Source: Polyangiaceae bacterium (GTDB lineage Bacteria > Myxococcota_A > Polyangia > Polyangiales > Polyangiaceae). Taken from it: a stretch of 12,250 nucleotides of DNA. The DNA is taken from NCBI GenBank assembly GCA_025934595.1, contig JAICXU010000031.1:1-12250 (forward strand), in the 5' to 3' direction. Shown here in pieces: positions 1-7,528 of this stretch. How positions within the stretch are numbered: position 1 is the first letter of the stretch; every line of letters starts with the position of its first letter. The notes under the pieces are model-generated. The model saw only the letters and a program-made list of their open reading frames with translations, had not been told where the DNA came from and ran no database searches. The position numbers were made by a program, and so were the translations under genes.

Positions 1-381
1 AGCGTCGGTCCGAAGACCGCCATCAACGTGCTCAGCATCTTGCCGGGTCCCGAGCTCGCGCGCGTGATCGCGGCGAACGATCTGCGCGGCCTCACCGGCA
101 TTCCCGGCATCGGAAAAAAAACGGCGGAACGTTTGCTCCTCGAGCTACGCGACAAGCTGCCGGCGCTCGAAAGCGAAGGAGCCGCGCGAGGAGCGGCGCC
201 CGCGAAACCGAAGACGGGCGGCACTCAGACCGCCGACGTTCTCCTGTCTGCGCTCACGAACATGGGCTATCGGCCGAGCGAGGCCGAGCGCGCGGTGCAG
301 GGCATCGATCCCGCGCTTTTCGCCGGCAAGCCGGTGATGAGCGATCTCCTCCGGCAAGCGCTGGCTCTTCTCGCGAAGTAG
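1..381 (+). CDS. ruvA: Holliday junction branch migration complex subunit RuvA, 3' part (start lies outside the window)
   Basis: RuvA binds four-way DNA junctions as a tetramer and loads the RuvB helicase for branch migration in recombination repair. The reading frame is open from base 1 to a TAG at 379-381, giving 126 residues. About 75-80 N-terminal residues (the OB-fold domain) are missing, because full RuvA is usually about 200 residues. Two helix-hairpin-helix motifs are visible: the end of the first (GPKTA, residues 3-7) and the complete second (IPGIGKKTAERL, residues 34-45), which contact DNA backbone. A flexible Ala/Pro/Lys-rich linker (about 53-75) leads to the small C-terminal domain (about 76-126) that touches RuvB. 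An internal ATG at base 28 is not the true start, since the homology continues upstream. No ruvB follows; the next gene is an M20 peptidase 21 bases downstream. Confidence 0.95.
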   Translation, partial: SVGPKTAINVLSILPGPELARVIAANDLRGLTGIPGIGKKTAERLLLELRDKLPALESEGAARGAAPAKPKTGGTQTADVLLSALTNMGYRPSEAERAVQGIDPALFAGKPVMSDLLRQALALLAK

Positions 382-402
382 TGGCAAAAGCCCTCCCATC
401 AT

Positions 403-1779
403 ATGGATGACGTCTCTCGTTACATCGATCAGCACCGTGCTCGCTTCGTGGACGAGCTCGCGACCTGGGTAAAAATCCCCGCGATCTCGAGCGATCCTTC
501 ACATGTAAAGGACATGGCCGCGAACGCGGAGCATCTGAAGAATCATCTCGCCGCGCTCGGTCCCGACCAAGTCGAGGTGTGGCCGACGAAAGGTCATCCC
601 GCGGTTTTCGCGGAATGGAATCACGCGCCCGGCAAGCCCACGCTGCTCGTCTACGGACATCACGACGTGCAGCCGGTCGATCCGCTGCCGGAGTGGATCT
701 CGCCGCCGTTCGAGCCTGCGATTCGCGAAGGTCGCATGTGGGGACGCGGCGTCGTCGACGACAAAGGCCAAGTCATGATCCACGCGAACGCGATCGAAGC
801 GTTCGTCAAAACGCAGAAAAAGCTGCCGATCAACTTGAAGCTGATCGTCGAAGGCGAAGAAGAGATCGGCAGCGAAAATCTCGATGAATTGATGCGCGCG
901 AACGCGAGTCGCCTCGCCGCCGATTTCGTCTGTGTGAGTGACACGGCGATGTTCGGTCGCGGCATTCCCTCGCTTTGCGTGGGCCTCCGCGGCCTCATGT
1001 ACCTGGAGGTCACCGTCTCGGGGCCGAAAGGCGATTTGCATTCGGGCTCGTTCGGCGGCGGCGTCGCGAATCCCGTGAACGTGCTCGCGAAGATGATCGC
1101 GAAGCTCCACGACGACGACGGCAAGGTCACCGTGCCGGGCTTTTACGACAAAGTCGCAATACTCACGGCGGCGGAACGAAAAGAGATCGCGAGCCTCCCC
1201 TTCGACGAAAAAGAGTGGCTCGCATCCACCGGATCCCCGGCGATTTCAGGGGAAAAAGGCTTCTCCACGCTCGAGCGCGTCTGGGCGCGTCCGACGCTCG
1301 ATTGCAACGGAATCTGGGGCGGCTTCCAAGGCGAAGGCGCGAAGACGATCATCCCCGCGCGCGCCTCGGCGAAGATTTCGTGTCGTCTCGTTCCGCATCA
1401 GGAGCCCGAAGAGATCCAGCAGCTCGTCGCGAGCTACCTGAAAAAGCTCGCGCCCCCCGGCGTCACCGTACGTGTAGAATACATGCATGGGGGGCGGCCG
1501 TATCTCGCCCCCACCGACCATCCCGTGTTCGAGGTCGCGAAGCGCGCTTTCACGCGCGCATTCGGCAAGCCCACGGTGTTCATTCGCGAAGGTGGATCGA
1601 TCCCGTTCGTCCGCACGATCGCCGACGCCACGGGCAAGCCGTGCCTCCTCATGGGGTTCGGGCAGCCGGACGAAAACGCGCACGCGCCGAACGAGTGGCT
1701 CGATCTCGAGAATTTCCACCTCGGAATCAAGAGCGCGGCCTTCCTCTACGATGAGCTGTCGCGCATCGGAAAGTCTTAG
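403..1779 (+). CDS. M20 family metallo-dipeptidase (carnosinase/PepV-like)
   Basis: 458 residues, normal length for M20 dipeptidases, which are cytosolic di-zinc enzymes that hydrolyse dipeptides or related amides. The di-metal site can be read by analogy with PepV and carnosinase: H86 and D88 in GHHDVQP, bridging D119 in GRGVVDDKGQ, catalytic E153 and metal ligand E154 in EGEEEIGS, D180 in SDT, and H427 in AHAPNEW. H213 in GDLHSG marks the start of the dimerisation (lid) domain inserted between the two halves of the catalytic domain, with the dimer/active-site His typical of the family. No signal peptide is visible. ATG 403 gives a natural N-terminus, although the bases before it (CCCTCCCATCAT) contain no Shine-Dalgarno, so translation may depend on upstream ruvA translation 21 bases away. 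The exact peptide substrate cannot be told from sequence; related enzymes also act on carbamoyl or succinyl amides. Confidence 0.92.
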   Translation: MDDVSRYIDQHRARFVDELATWVKIPAISSDPSHVKDMAANAEHLKNHLAALGPDQVEVWPTKGHPAVFAEWNHAPGKPTLLVYGHHDVQPVDPLPEWISPPFEPAIREGRMWGRGVVDDKGQVMIHANAIEAFVKTQKKLPINLKLIVEGEEEIGSENLDELMRANASRLAADFVCVSDTAMFGRGIPSLCVGLRGLMYLEVTVSGPKGDLHSGSFGGGVANPVNVLAKMIAKLHDDDGKVTVPGFYDKVAILTAAERKEIASLPFDEKEWLASTGSPAISGEKGFSTLERVWARPTLDCNGIWGGFQGEGAKTIIPARASAKISCRLVPHQEPEEIQQLVASYLKKLAPPGVTVRVEYMHGGRPYLAPTDHPVFEVAKRAFTRAFGKPTVFIREGGSIPFVRTIADATGKPCLLMGFGQPDENAHAPNEWLDLENFHLGIKSAAFLYDELSRIGKS

Positions 1780-1796
1780 TAGGGTTCACCCCCGTC

Positions 1797-2636
1797 ATGG
1801 CCAAGAAGAAACCCGAAAGGCGGCGCCGCGAGCAGCGCTTCTATCCGCAGAGCAATGCGAACCCGTGGGTCGTCCGCGCGATCGGCGCCGTCGGCGCGAT
1901 CTTGCTCGGTGCCGGCGCCTACGAGCAGTTCATGGCGTCGCACGCGGCGTGGAAATACACGCCGCACATGCTCGCGCTCGGCGCGCTCGCGTTCGCGATG
2001 TCGATCTGGTTCGGCACGAGCGGCGATCCGACGCTGCGCGTCGGTGACGGCGGCGTCGGTCTCGATCGCGGCACCGTCGAACGAATTCCTTGGTACGGCG
2101 TCAGCGAAATCGCCTTCGATCCGAAGGTCGATGCCGTCGTCGTCAGCGGAAAAGACGAGTCCGGCAAAAAAGCGAAAATCCTGGCCAAGCTGACGAGCCA
2201 ACCGCAAGCCGCCGCGTGGATCGTGAAAGAAGCGAACGAGCGAATTCCGAAGCTCGTCGAGCTTTCGGCCGAGTCCGAACAAAAAATCCCCGAGCCGCGC
2301 GCCGACGTGGGCGACATCATCTTGCTCGAGCCGCTGCAAATCGTGGGCAAGCGTTGCGCGGCCACCGACAAGATCATTGCGTACGAGCCCGACGCGCGCG
2401 TGTGCCCCCGTTGCGAGCGCGTCTACTACAAGAAGAGCGTGCCGAAGAAATGCGCATGCGGTGCATCTCTCGCTGCGCTTCGTGATCCGAAGCTCGTCGA
2501 TGCCGACGACGAAGACGAAGACGAGGACAGCGAAGAAGCGGAGACGAAATCCGAGACCGAGGCCGAGGCTGGGCCGGACGACGCGAAGACTGCGGCCGAG
2601 GACGACGAGAGCGAGACGCACGAGGAGACGACGTGA
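1797..2636 (+). CDS. Two-TM membrane protein with PH-like middle region, RING/zinc-ribbon-like Cys cluster and acidic tail; function unknown
   Basis: 279 residues; I do not recognise a named family for the whole protein. Layout: a very basic N-terminus (residues 1-16), two hydrophobic segments (about 24-46 and 56-73), then a beta-rich stretch (about 78-150; GDGGVGLDRGTVERIPWYGV onward) resembling bacterial PH-like domains that follow paired TM helices. A cysteine cluster follows (C177, C193, C196, C209, C211, including CPRC and CAC) that resembles prokaryotic RING-finger/zinc-ribbon modules, although the first knuckle has only one Cys. The last 55 or so residues are almost entirely Asp/Glu with Ser/Thr/Ala. 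Topology with a basic N-terminus suggests the domains are cytoplasmic, but this is inference. Start is ATG 1797, 17 bases after the peptidase stop, with no clear ribosome site. Its stop overlaps the next start (GTGA), implying coupled translation with the dehydrogenase. Confidence 0.8.
   Translation: MAKKKPERRRREQRFYPQSNANPWVVRAIGAVGAILLGAGAYEQFMASHAAWKYTPHMLALGALAFAMSIWFGTSGDPTLRVGDGGVGLDRGTVERIPWYGVSEIAFDPKVDAVVVSGKDESGKKAKILAKLTSQPQAAAWIVKEANERIPKLVELSAESEQKIPEPRADVGDIILLEPLQIVGKRCAATDKIIAYEPDARVCPRCERVYYKKSVPKKCACGASLAALRDPKLVDADDEDEDEDSEEAETKSETEAEAGPDDAKTAAEDDESETHEETT
2622..2627 (+). promoter_or_regulatory. Shine-Dalgarno of the dehydrogenase gene, inside the upstream coding end
   Basis: GAGGAG lies 5 bases before the GTG at 2633, inside the acidic-tail codons of the upstream gene. 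It supports the GTG start and the 4-base overlap arrangement. Confidence 0.7.
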
Positions 2637-3517
2637 GCGGAGCTCGCCGCGTCGTCGCCGTCCTCGGCGCCGGAACGATGGGGCAGGGCATCGCCCAGGT
2701 CGCGGCAACACGCGGATTTACGACGCGCGTGTTCGATGCCGCTCCTGAAAAAGCAAAGCTCGCGATCGAAGCGATCGACAAGCAGCTCACGAAGCTCGTC
2801 GAAAAGGGGAAAATCCAGACCGCGGAGCGATCGGACGCGCTCTCGCTTCTCAGCGCCGCGACCACGGTGAGGGATGCGAGCGACGGCGCGGAGATCGTGA
2901 TCGAAGCCGCGCCGGAGAGCATGGATCTGAAGGTGAAGATCTTGAACGAGGCGAAAGCGGCGGCGCTCCCCACCGCCGTCCTCGCGTCGAACACGTCGTC
3001 CTTGTCGCTCACGGAGCTCGGCGCGCGCACGGGCGAAGCGCATCGCGTGATCGGTCTCCATTTTTTCAATCCGCCGCCGGTGATGGAGCTCCTCGAGATC
3101 GTGCGCGGTCTCGCGACGAGCCAAGCCACCGTCGACGCGGCGCTCGCCTTCGCGGAGGCGCTCGAAAAGAGCCCCATCGTGGTGAACGACAGCCCCGGTT
3201 TCGCATCGAGCCGCCTCGGCGTGATGCTCGGCGCCGAAGCCATTCGCATGGTCGAGACCGGCGTCGCGACCGCGGCCGACATCGATCGCGCGATGGAGCT
3301 CGGCTACCGCCATCCCATGGGTCCGCTCAAGCTCACCGATCTCGTCGGGCTCGACGTGCGCCTCGCGATCTTGGAGCACCTGCACAAAGAGGTCGGCGAG
3401 CAGTTCCGCCCGCCGCCGCTCCTCCGCACGATGGTGCGCGCGGGCAAGCTCGGAAAGAAAACCGGCGAAGGCTTCTACGTGTGGAAAGACGGCGCGCCTT
3501 CGCCGAAACGGAACTAG
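2633..3517 (+). CDS. 3-hydroxybutyryl-CoA / 3-hydroxyacyl-CoA dehydrogenase, NAD-dependent, single-function
   Basis: Oxidises (S)-3-hydroxyacyl-CoA to 3-ketoacyl-CoA with NAD+, the third step of beta-oxidation or the reverse step in butanoate synthesis. 294 residues, close to the 280-290 usual for Hbd/PaaH/FadB2 proteins. A Rossmann fingerprint GAGTMG starts at residue 12, and D35 at the end of the second strand predicts NAD rather than NADP preference. E91, N120 and S122 follow the usual layout. The catalytic His-Glu pair is H143 (GLHFFNPPPVMELLE) and E155, spaced 12 residues as in the family. VNDSPGF at 184-190 opens the C-terminal helical dimerisation domain. The GTG start overlaps the previous stop by 4 bases and has GAGGAG five bases upstream. 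The thiolase gene follows after 40 bases, so this pair would perform consecutive steps. Symbols used for this family include hbd, paaH and fadB2; sequence alone does not choose between them. Confidence 0.93.
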   Translation: MSGARRVVAVLGAGTMGQGIAQVAATRGFTTRVFDAAPEKAKLAIEAIDKQLTKLVEKGKIQTAERSDALSLLSAATTVRDASDGAEIVIEAAPESMDLKVKILNEAKAAALPTAVLASNTSSLSLTELGARTGEAHRVIGLHFFNPPPVMELLEIVRGLATSQATVDAALAFAEALEKSPIVVNDSPGFASSRLGVMLGAEAIRMVETGVATAADIDRAMELGYRHPMGPLKLTDLVGLDVRLAILEHLHKEVGEQFRPPPLLRTMVRAGKLGKKTGEGFYVWKDGAPSPKRN

Positions 3518-3557
3518 ACGAAACGAAGCTGGAAAAGATCGGAAAGAGAAATCTCGG

Positions 3558-4763
3558 ATGAACGCGCTCCGCACCGCCTATCTCGTCGACGCGATCCGCA
3601 CGCCCATCGGCAAATATCGCGGAGGCCTCGCCAGCGTTCGACCCGACGATCTCGCGCAAGCGATGATCCGCGGTCTCGCGCGAAGAAATCCTTCGCTCGT
3701 CGAGCGCATCGATCACGTGATCATCGGCGCCACGAATCAAGCCGGCGAAGACAATCGCAACGTCGCGCGCATGGCGGGCCTGCTCGCGGGTCTCCCCTAC
3801 GAGGTGCCCGCCGTCACCGTGAATCGACTTTGCGGCTCGGGGCTCGAAGCCGTGAGCGACGCCGTGATGCGCGTGTGGACCGGCGACGCCGAAGTCGCGA
3901 TCGCCGGCGGCGTGGAGAGCATGACGCGCGCGCCGTTCGCGATGAGGAAGAGCGAGGAAGCCTTCGGTCGCGTGCCACCGGTCGTTTACGACACGACGAT
4001 CGGTTGGCGCTTCGAAAACCCGAAAATGTCGCAGCGCTTTCCGCTGCACTCGATGGGCGAAACCGCGGAAAATGTCGCGGAAAAATGGAAGATTTCGCGC
4101 GAAGAGCAAGACCGGTTCGCGCTCGAGTCCCATGTCCGCGCGAGCCGCGCGATCTCCGCCCACGCCTTCGACGACGAGATCGTTCCCGTCGAAGCACCGG
4201 CAAAAAAAGGCCAGACCATCCTCGTCGAGAAAGACGAATCGCCTCGCGCCGACACGACGATCGATCTCCTCGGCAAGCTCGCTGCCGTGTTCAAAAAAGG
4301 TGGCAGCGTCACGGCGGGAAATAGCTCGCCGCTCAATGACGGCGCGGCGGCGGTGTTCGTCGCGAGCGAGGACGTCGTGAAGGCGCTGAAGCTCGAGCCG
4401 CTCGCGAGAGTCGTCGCGTTCGCGACCGCGGGCGTCGAGCCGAACTTGATGGGTGAGGGTCCCATTCCCGCCGGCCGCAAAGCGCTCGAGCGCGCGAATT
4501 GGAAAGTCGACGACTTGGATCTCATCGAGCTGAACGAAGCATTCGCTGCGCAATCGATCGCATGCATTCGTGGGCTCGGCCTCGACGTCGCGCGCGTGAA
4601 CGTGAACGGCGGCGCCATCGCGCTTGGCCATCCCATCGGCGCGAGCGGCGCGCGCATCCTCACCACGTTGCTTCACGCGATGAAAAAACAGGACAAAAAA
4701 AGGGGAATGGCAGCTCTCTGCATCGGCGTCGGGCAGGGAATCGCGATGCTCGTCGAGCGGTGA
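3558..4763 (+). CDS. Acetyl-CoA acyltransferase (thiolase), PcaF/PaaJ-like subfamily
   Basis: Thiolase cleaving 3-ketoacyl-CoA with CoA to give acetyl-CoA and a shortened acyl-CoA, or condensing in reverse. 401 residues, normal length. The nucleophile is C92 in NRLCGSGLEA; the other catalytic residues are H358 in GGAIALGHPIGASG and C388 in CIGVGQG, and the NEAF motif is present. The motif DTTIGWRF near the middle is typical of 3-oxoadipyl-CoA thiolases (PcaF/PaaJ), but the following segment diverges and no aromatic catabolism genes are in the window. Its partner upstream is a 3-hydroxyacyl-CoA dehydrogenase, so a general fatty-acid or butanoate role is equally likely. The start ATG 3558 has GGAAAGAG at 3541-3548. 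The 3' end is unusually A-rich for this region (runs of 6 and 7 A at 4683-4701, encoding a Lys-rich surface loop). The stop is followed after only 3 bases by the exonuclease gene. Confidence 0.92.
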   Translation: MNALRTAYLVDAIRTPIGKYRGGLASVRPDDLAQAMIRGLARRNPSLVERIDHVIIGATNQAGEDNRNVARMAGLLAGLPYEVPAVTVNRLCGSGLEAVSDAVMRVWTGDAEVAIAGGVESMTRAPFAMRKSEEAFGRVPPVVYDTTIGWRFENPKMSQRFPLHSMGETAENVAEKWKISREEQDRFALESHVRASRAISAHAFDDEIVPVEAPAKKGQTILVEKDESPRADTTIDLLGKLAAVFKKGGSVTAGNSSPLNDGAAAVFVASEDVVKALKLEPLARVVAFATAGVEPNLMGEGPIPAGRKALERANWKVDDLDLIELNEAFAAQSIACIRGLGLDVARVNVNGGAIALGHPIGASGARILTTLLHAMKKQDKKRGMAALCIGVGQGIAMLVER

Positions 4764-4766
4764 GTC

Positions 4767-5597
4767 GTGGGGTCACCGCCGCCGGAACGATCGTCTTGGG
4801 ATCTGCCGTTCGGCGAGGCGCCGTTCGCGTTCGTCGATCTCGAGATGACCGGGCTCGATCACGAGAACGATCGCGTCGTCGAGGTGTGTATCGATCGCGT
4901 CGTCGGTGATCGGCGCGTCGAGCAGCTCTCTTCGCTCGTGAAGCCGCCCGAGCGCTGCGGAGGCAATGCCCACGTGCATGGCCTCGACGCCGAGACGCTC
5001 GCGAAGGCGCCGTCCTTCGAGGAGATCGCACCCGCGATCGAAAAAATTCTCGATGGCGCGATCTTCGTCGCACACGGCGCGATTTGGGACGTTCGCTTTT
5101 TGCAGGCGGAGATGAAGCGGCTCGGTCGTCCCTTCAAGATTGCGCACTACATCGACACGCTCGCGCTCACCCGTCGCGCGTTTGCGTTCTCCACGCATTC
5201 GCTCGACGCGCTCTGCGTCCAGTTCGGAATCGACCGCGGAATCGCCCATCGCGCCGAGCACGACGTCGTCGCGCTGCGAGCGGTATTTGCAAAATGCATC
5301 GAATCGCTCGCTCCGACGACGCCGCGGGACCTTTGGGAAGTGCGGATCGCGGAGCGACATGCGCGTCCCGAGATCGTCCAAGCTTGCCTCCAAGTGCTCG
5401 AAGCCGGCGCGGAAAAGGCGCTCGAAATCGTGTATCGGCCCGCCCGAAAACCGCCGCAAAACATCGTTCTCGTCGTCACCGCCGTGCGGCCCGATCTCGA
5501 CCCGCCGCGGGTGATCGGCTATCAGCTCCCGGGACGCGGTCGTCGCGAGCTTCGAGCCGATCGCATTCTTCGCGTAACACCGGTAGAACGCCCCTGA
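4767..5597 (+). CDS. DEDDh 3'-5' exonuclease (DnaQ/epsilon type) with a WYL-like C-terminal region
   Basis: 276 residues. The N-terminal two thirds are a DnaQ-type RNase H-fold exonuclease. Metal ligands D24 and E26 are in FVDLEMTGLD (Exo I), D108 in AHGAIWDVRFL (Exo II), and H161 with D166 in HRAEHDV (Exo III, DEDDh type). It would remove nucleotides from DNA or RNA 3' ends in the cytoplasm, in repair, proofreading or RNA trimming. After a helical linker, residues about 218-272 resemble a compact WYL domain: a strand with IVY, a VIGYQL segment in the place of the WYL signature, and a closing RRELRADRILRV like the usual R-x-F-R-x-D-R-I ending. WYL domains bind nucleic acids or nucleotide ligands and usually sit in transcription regulators. 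GTG 4767 is the only usable start: the thiolase stop at 4761-4763 is in the same frame, and later starts would cut into Exo I. Confidence 0.85.
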   Translation: MGSPPPERSSWDLPFGEAPFAFVDLEMTGLDHENDRVVEVCIDRVVGDRRVEQLSSLVKPPERCGGNAHVHGLDAETLAKAPSFEEIAPAIEKILDGAIFVAHGAIWDVRFLQAEMKRLGRPFKIAHYIDTLALTRRAFAFSTHSLDALCVQFGIDRGIAHRAEHDVVALRAVFAKCIESLAPTTPRDLWEVRIAERHARPEIVQACLQVLEAGAEKALEIVYRPARKPPQNIVLVVTAVRPDLDPPRVIGYQLPGRGRRELRADRILRVTPVERP

Positions 5598-5600
5598 GCC

Positions 5601-7004
5601 ATGCATCGCCGACTCCTTCGACTCACTTTTCTCAGCGCCGCCCTCACCGCGTCCGCGCTTGCCTGCGGTGGCGAGAGCGACGTTCCCGGTCGTGCGCCGC
5701 TCGCCGACAAATGGCTCACGCGCGCCGGTGCGAGCTACAAGTCCGGTGACTTCGACGATGCGCAAAGCTCCGCCAACGCAGCGCTCGACGTCGCGCCGAA
5801 AGATCCGGCGATTCGTTTGCTGAACGCGAAGCTCGCGCTCGCGCATCTCGATTACGCGCGCGCGCTCAAGCTCACCGAAGGTCTGGAAACGACCGAGGCG
5901 CATTCGATTCGCGGACGCGCGCATTGGTATGCGGGAGAGATCGACGACGCCGCCGACGACCTCGAGGCCGAGATCCAAGATCCGTCGGTGAAAGACGTTT
6001 GGGCGCGCGAGATTTCGAAGCTGGCGCGTCGAGGATCCGGGCGGCATCCGTTCGCCGTCGACGGCGGCATCATCGCCGAGGTCGAGATGCCGCCGGCGGG
6101 CGCCGCCCTCGTCGTTCCATGCGAGCTCGAAGGCGAGCACATTCTCGCTGTCATCGCGACCGCGAGCGGCGAGGTCATTCTCGATTCGAACACGCGTCGC
6201 GACCCGGCGTGGGTGAACCTCACGTTCGGAGATCAATCGCCCATCGAGGTGCACGACGTGCCCGCGCTCACCGAAGACTTGAGCCCGCTCTCGCGTCAGC
6301 TCGGCGCGCCCGTCAAAGCGCTTCTCGGCGTCAATCTTCTGCGTCACCTTCACGCGACGTTCGATCGGCGCGGCGATCAATTCGTCGTGCGCAAAGAAGA
6401 TCCGCCGGCGCCGCCGGACGCGAGCCGATTGCCGCTTTGGTACGTGCGCGGCGGCGGCATGCTCCTGCGCGGTAGCTTGGCGAAAGACGAAAGGGCTACA
6501 TTTCTCGTGGATTCGTCGCAGCCGTACTTCATCGCATTGTCCGATCCGCTTTGGAAAATGTCGGGCGTCGACGCGAAAGCGGTCCAAGCCGATCCCACAC
6601 GACCCGACGTGCGCGGCGCGCAGCTTCCTCTCATGCGCCTCGCGGGCTTCGAGCTTCCGCAAGTGCCGGCGCTCTCGAGCGCGGCGCTCAACGGCGCGCA
6701 AAATGGCGTCGACGTCGATCTCGGCGGCGTCATCGGCGCTTCTCTCATCTCCGCGTTTCGCGTCACGTTCGGTGACGAAGGTCGCTTCATTTGGATGGAG
6801 CCCGACATGACGCAGCAGGTGCAGCTGCCGCCGCCGCGTCCCCCTGTCTCCGCGGACACGAGCTCGATGTCGCTCACGCCTCCGACGCTCGGCGTTCCGT
6901 CCGGAATGCCATCGGGCTTTCCCGCTCCCGTTCCCGGACCCGCGCCCTCGGCGACGACATCTCCGAAAGGCACGCCGGCTCCGAAGGGAACGCCGAAAAA
7001 ATGA
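5601..7004 (+). CDS. Lipoprotein with TPR-like helices and two degenerate retropepsin-like (aspartic protease) lobes
   Basis: 467 residues; no named family recognised. A lipoprotein signal is clear: basic MHRR, a hydrophobic stretch, then a lipobox ending ALAC with C22 as the lipidated residue; G at +2 fits outer-membrane sorting. Residues about 38-140 form TPR-like helical pairs (GASYKSGDFDDAQSSANAAL). Two repeats of aspartic-protease-like fold follow. Lobe 1 (about 154-265) ends LLGVNLLRHLHATFD, like the ILG-x-x-FL element of retropepsins, but has IATAS where DTGA is expected. Lobe 2 (about 285-400) has VDSSQ (D304) in the DTG position and ends GGVIGASLISAFRVTF. The tail (about 410-467) is Pro/Ser/Thr-rich with PKGTP repeats, as in cell-wall-spanning linkers. 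Loss of the first Asp and the DSS change suggest a binding or scaffold role rather than proteolysis. The gene is 3 bases after the exonuclease and overlaps coaD by ATGA. Confidence 0.8.
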   Translation: MHRRLLRLTFLSAALTASALACGGESDVPGRAPLADKWLTRAGASYKSGDFDDAQSSANAALDVAPKDPAIRLLNAKLALAHLDYARALKLTEGLETTEAHSIRGRAHWYAGEIDDAADDLEAEIQDPSVKDVWAREISKLARRGSGRHPFAVDGGIIAEVEMPPAGAALVVPCELEGEHILAVIATASGEVILDSNTRRDPAWVNLTFGDQSPIEVHDVPALTEDLSPLSRQLGAPVKALLGVNLLRHLHATFDRRGDQFVVRKEDPPAPPDASRLPLWYVRGGGMLLRGSLAKDERATFLVDSSQPYFIALSDPLWKMSGVDAKAVQADPTRPDVRGAQLPLMRLAGFELPQVPALSSAALNGAQNGVDVDLGGVIGASLISAFRVTFGDEGRFIWMEPDMTQQVQLPPPRPPVSADTSSMSLTPPTLGVPSGMPSGFPAPVPGPAPSATTSPKGTPAPKGTPKK

Positions 7005-7528
7005 GAGGAGCTTCCGCGAGACTTGCCGTCTACGCCGGAAGCTTCGATCCGGTCACGCTCGGCCATCTCGATCTCATCGACCGCGCCGCCGCGCTCTTCA
7101 GCGACGTCATCGTCGCGATCGGCGTTCACCCGACGCGCGACCCGCTCTTCAGTGCCGAAGAACGAATCGACTTGCTCGAAAAAGTGGTGAAGCCGTTCAA
7201 GAACGTGAAGGTCGCTTCGTTCGACGGTTTGCTGATCGATTTCTGTCGCGAGCGCAAAGCGCGCGTCATCGTCCGCGGCTTGCGAGCCGCCACCGACTTC
7301 GAGTACGAGCTCCAAATCGCGCACGCAAACGCGGATCTCTGTCCCGAGATCGACACGATTTTTTTGCCGACGCGCACGAAGCACGGCTTCGTGTCCGCAT
7401 CGCTCGTGCGTGAGATCGCGAGCCACGGCGGTGATGTCAGCCGCTACGCGCCGCCACAAGTCGCGTCCGCGCTCAGAGCGAAATTCGGCGTAAAACAAGG
7501 CAAATCGAAGAAAAAGGGCGCGTCGTGA
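7001..7528 (+). CDS. coaD: Phosphopantetheine adenylyltransferase
   Basis: Transfers AMP from ATP to 4'-phosphopantetheine, giving dephospho-CoA and pyrophosphate, the penultimate step of coenzyme A synthesis; a cytosolic hexamer in characterised relatives. 175 residues. The nucleotidyltransferase motif is TLGH at 19-22 (H22 equals E. coli H18) within YAGSFDPVTLGH. R92 and R95 in VRGLRAATDFEYE match E. coli R88 and R91, and VSASLVREIASHGGDVS is the C-terminal ATP signature. Two oddities: PTRDP (44-48) puts R46 where E. coli has K42, and a Lys-rich tail of about 15 residues (ending KSKKKGAS) extends past the usual end. The frame is open further upstream, but ATG 7001 starts at the family N-terminus, has AAGGGA at 6984-6989 and overlaps the lipoprotein stop as ATGA. 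It overlaps the next gene by GTGA. Confidence 0.95.
   Translation: MRGASARLAVYAGSFDPVTLGHLDLIDRAAALFSDVIVAIGVHPTRDPLFSAEERIDLLEKVVKPFKNVKVASFDGLLIDFCRERKARVIVRGLRAATDFEYELQIAHANADLCPEIDTIFLPTRTKHGFVSASLVREIASHGGDVSRYAPPQVASALRAKFGVKQGKSKKKGAS

Noticed and set aside
2426..4676. Minus-strand frames of about 380 and 450 codons opposite the dehydrogenase and thiolase
   Set aside because: Arg/Ala/His-rich shadows of two genes with complete catalytic motifs.
4773..6701. Long minus-strand open frame of 642 codons opposite the exonuclease and lipoprotein genes
   Set aside because: The translation is Arg/His/Glu-rich without any fold or motif, and the plus strand carries two clear genes. Long shadow frames are expected in GC-rich coding DNA.
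6791..7000. Upstream extension of coaD to an earlier ATG
   Set aside because: It would overlap the lipoprotein gene by over 200 bases and add 70 residues with no family match; ATG 7001 fits the family N-terminus.
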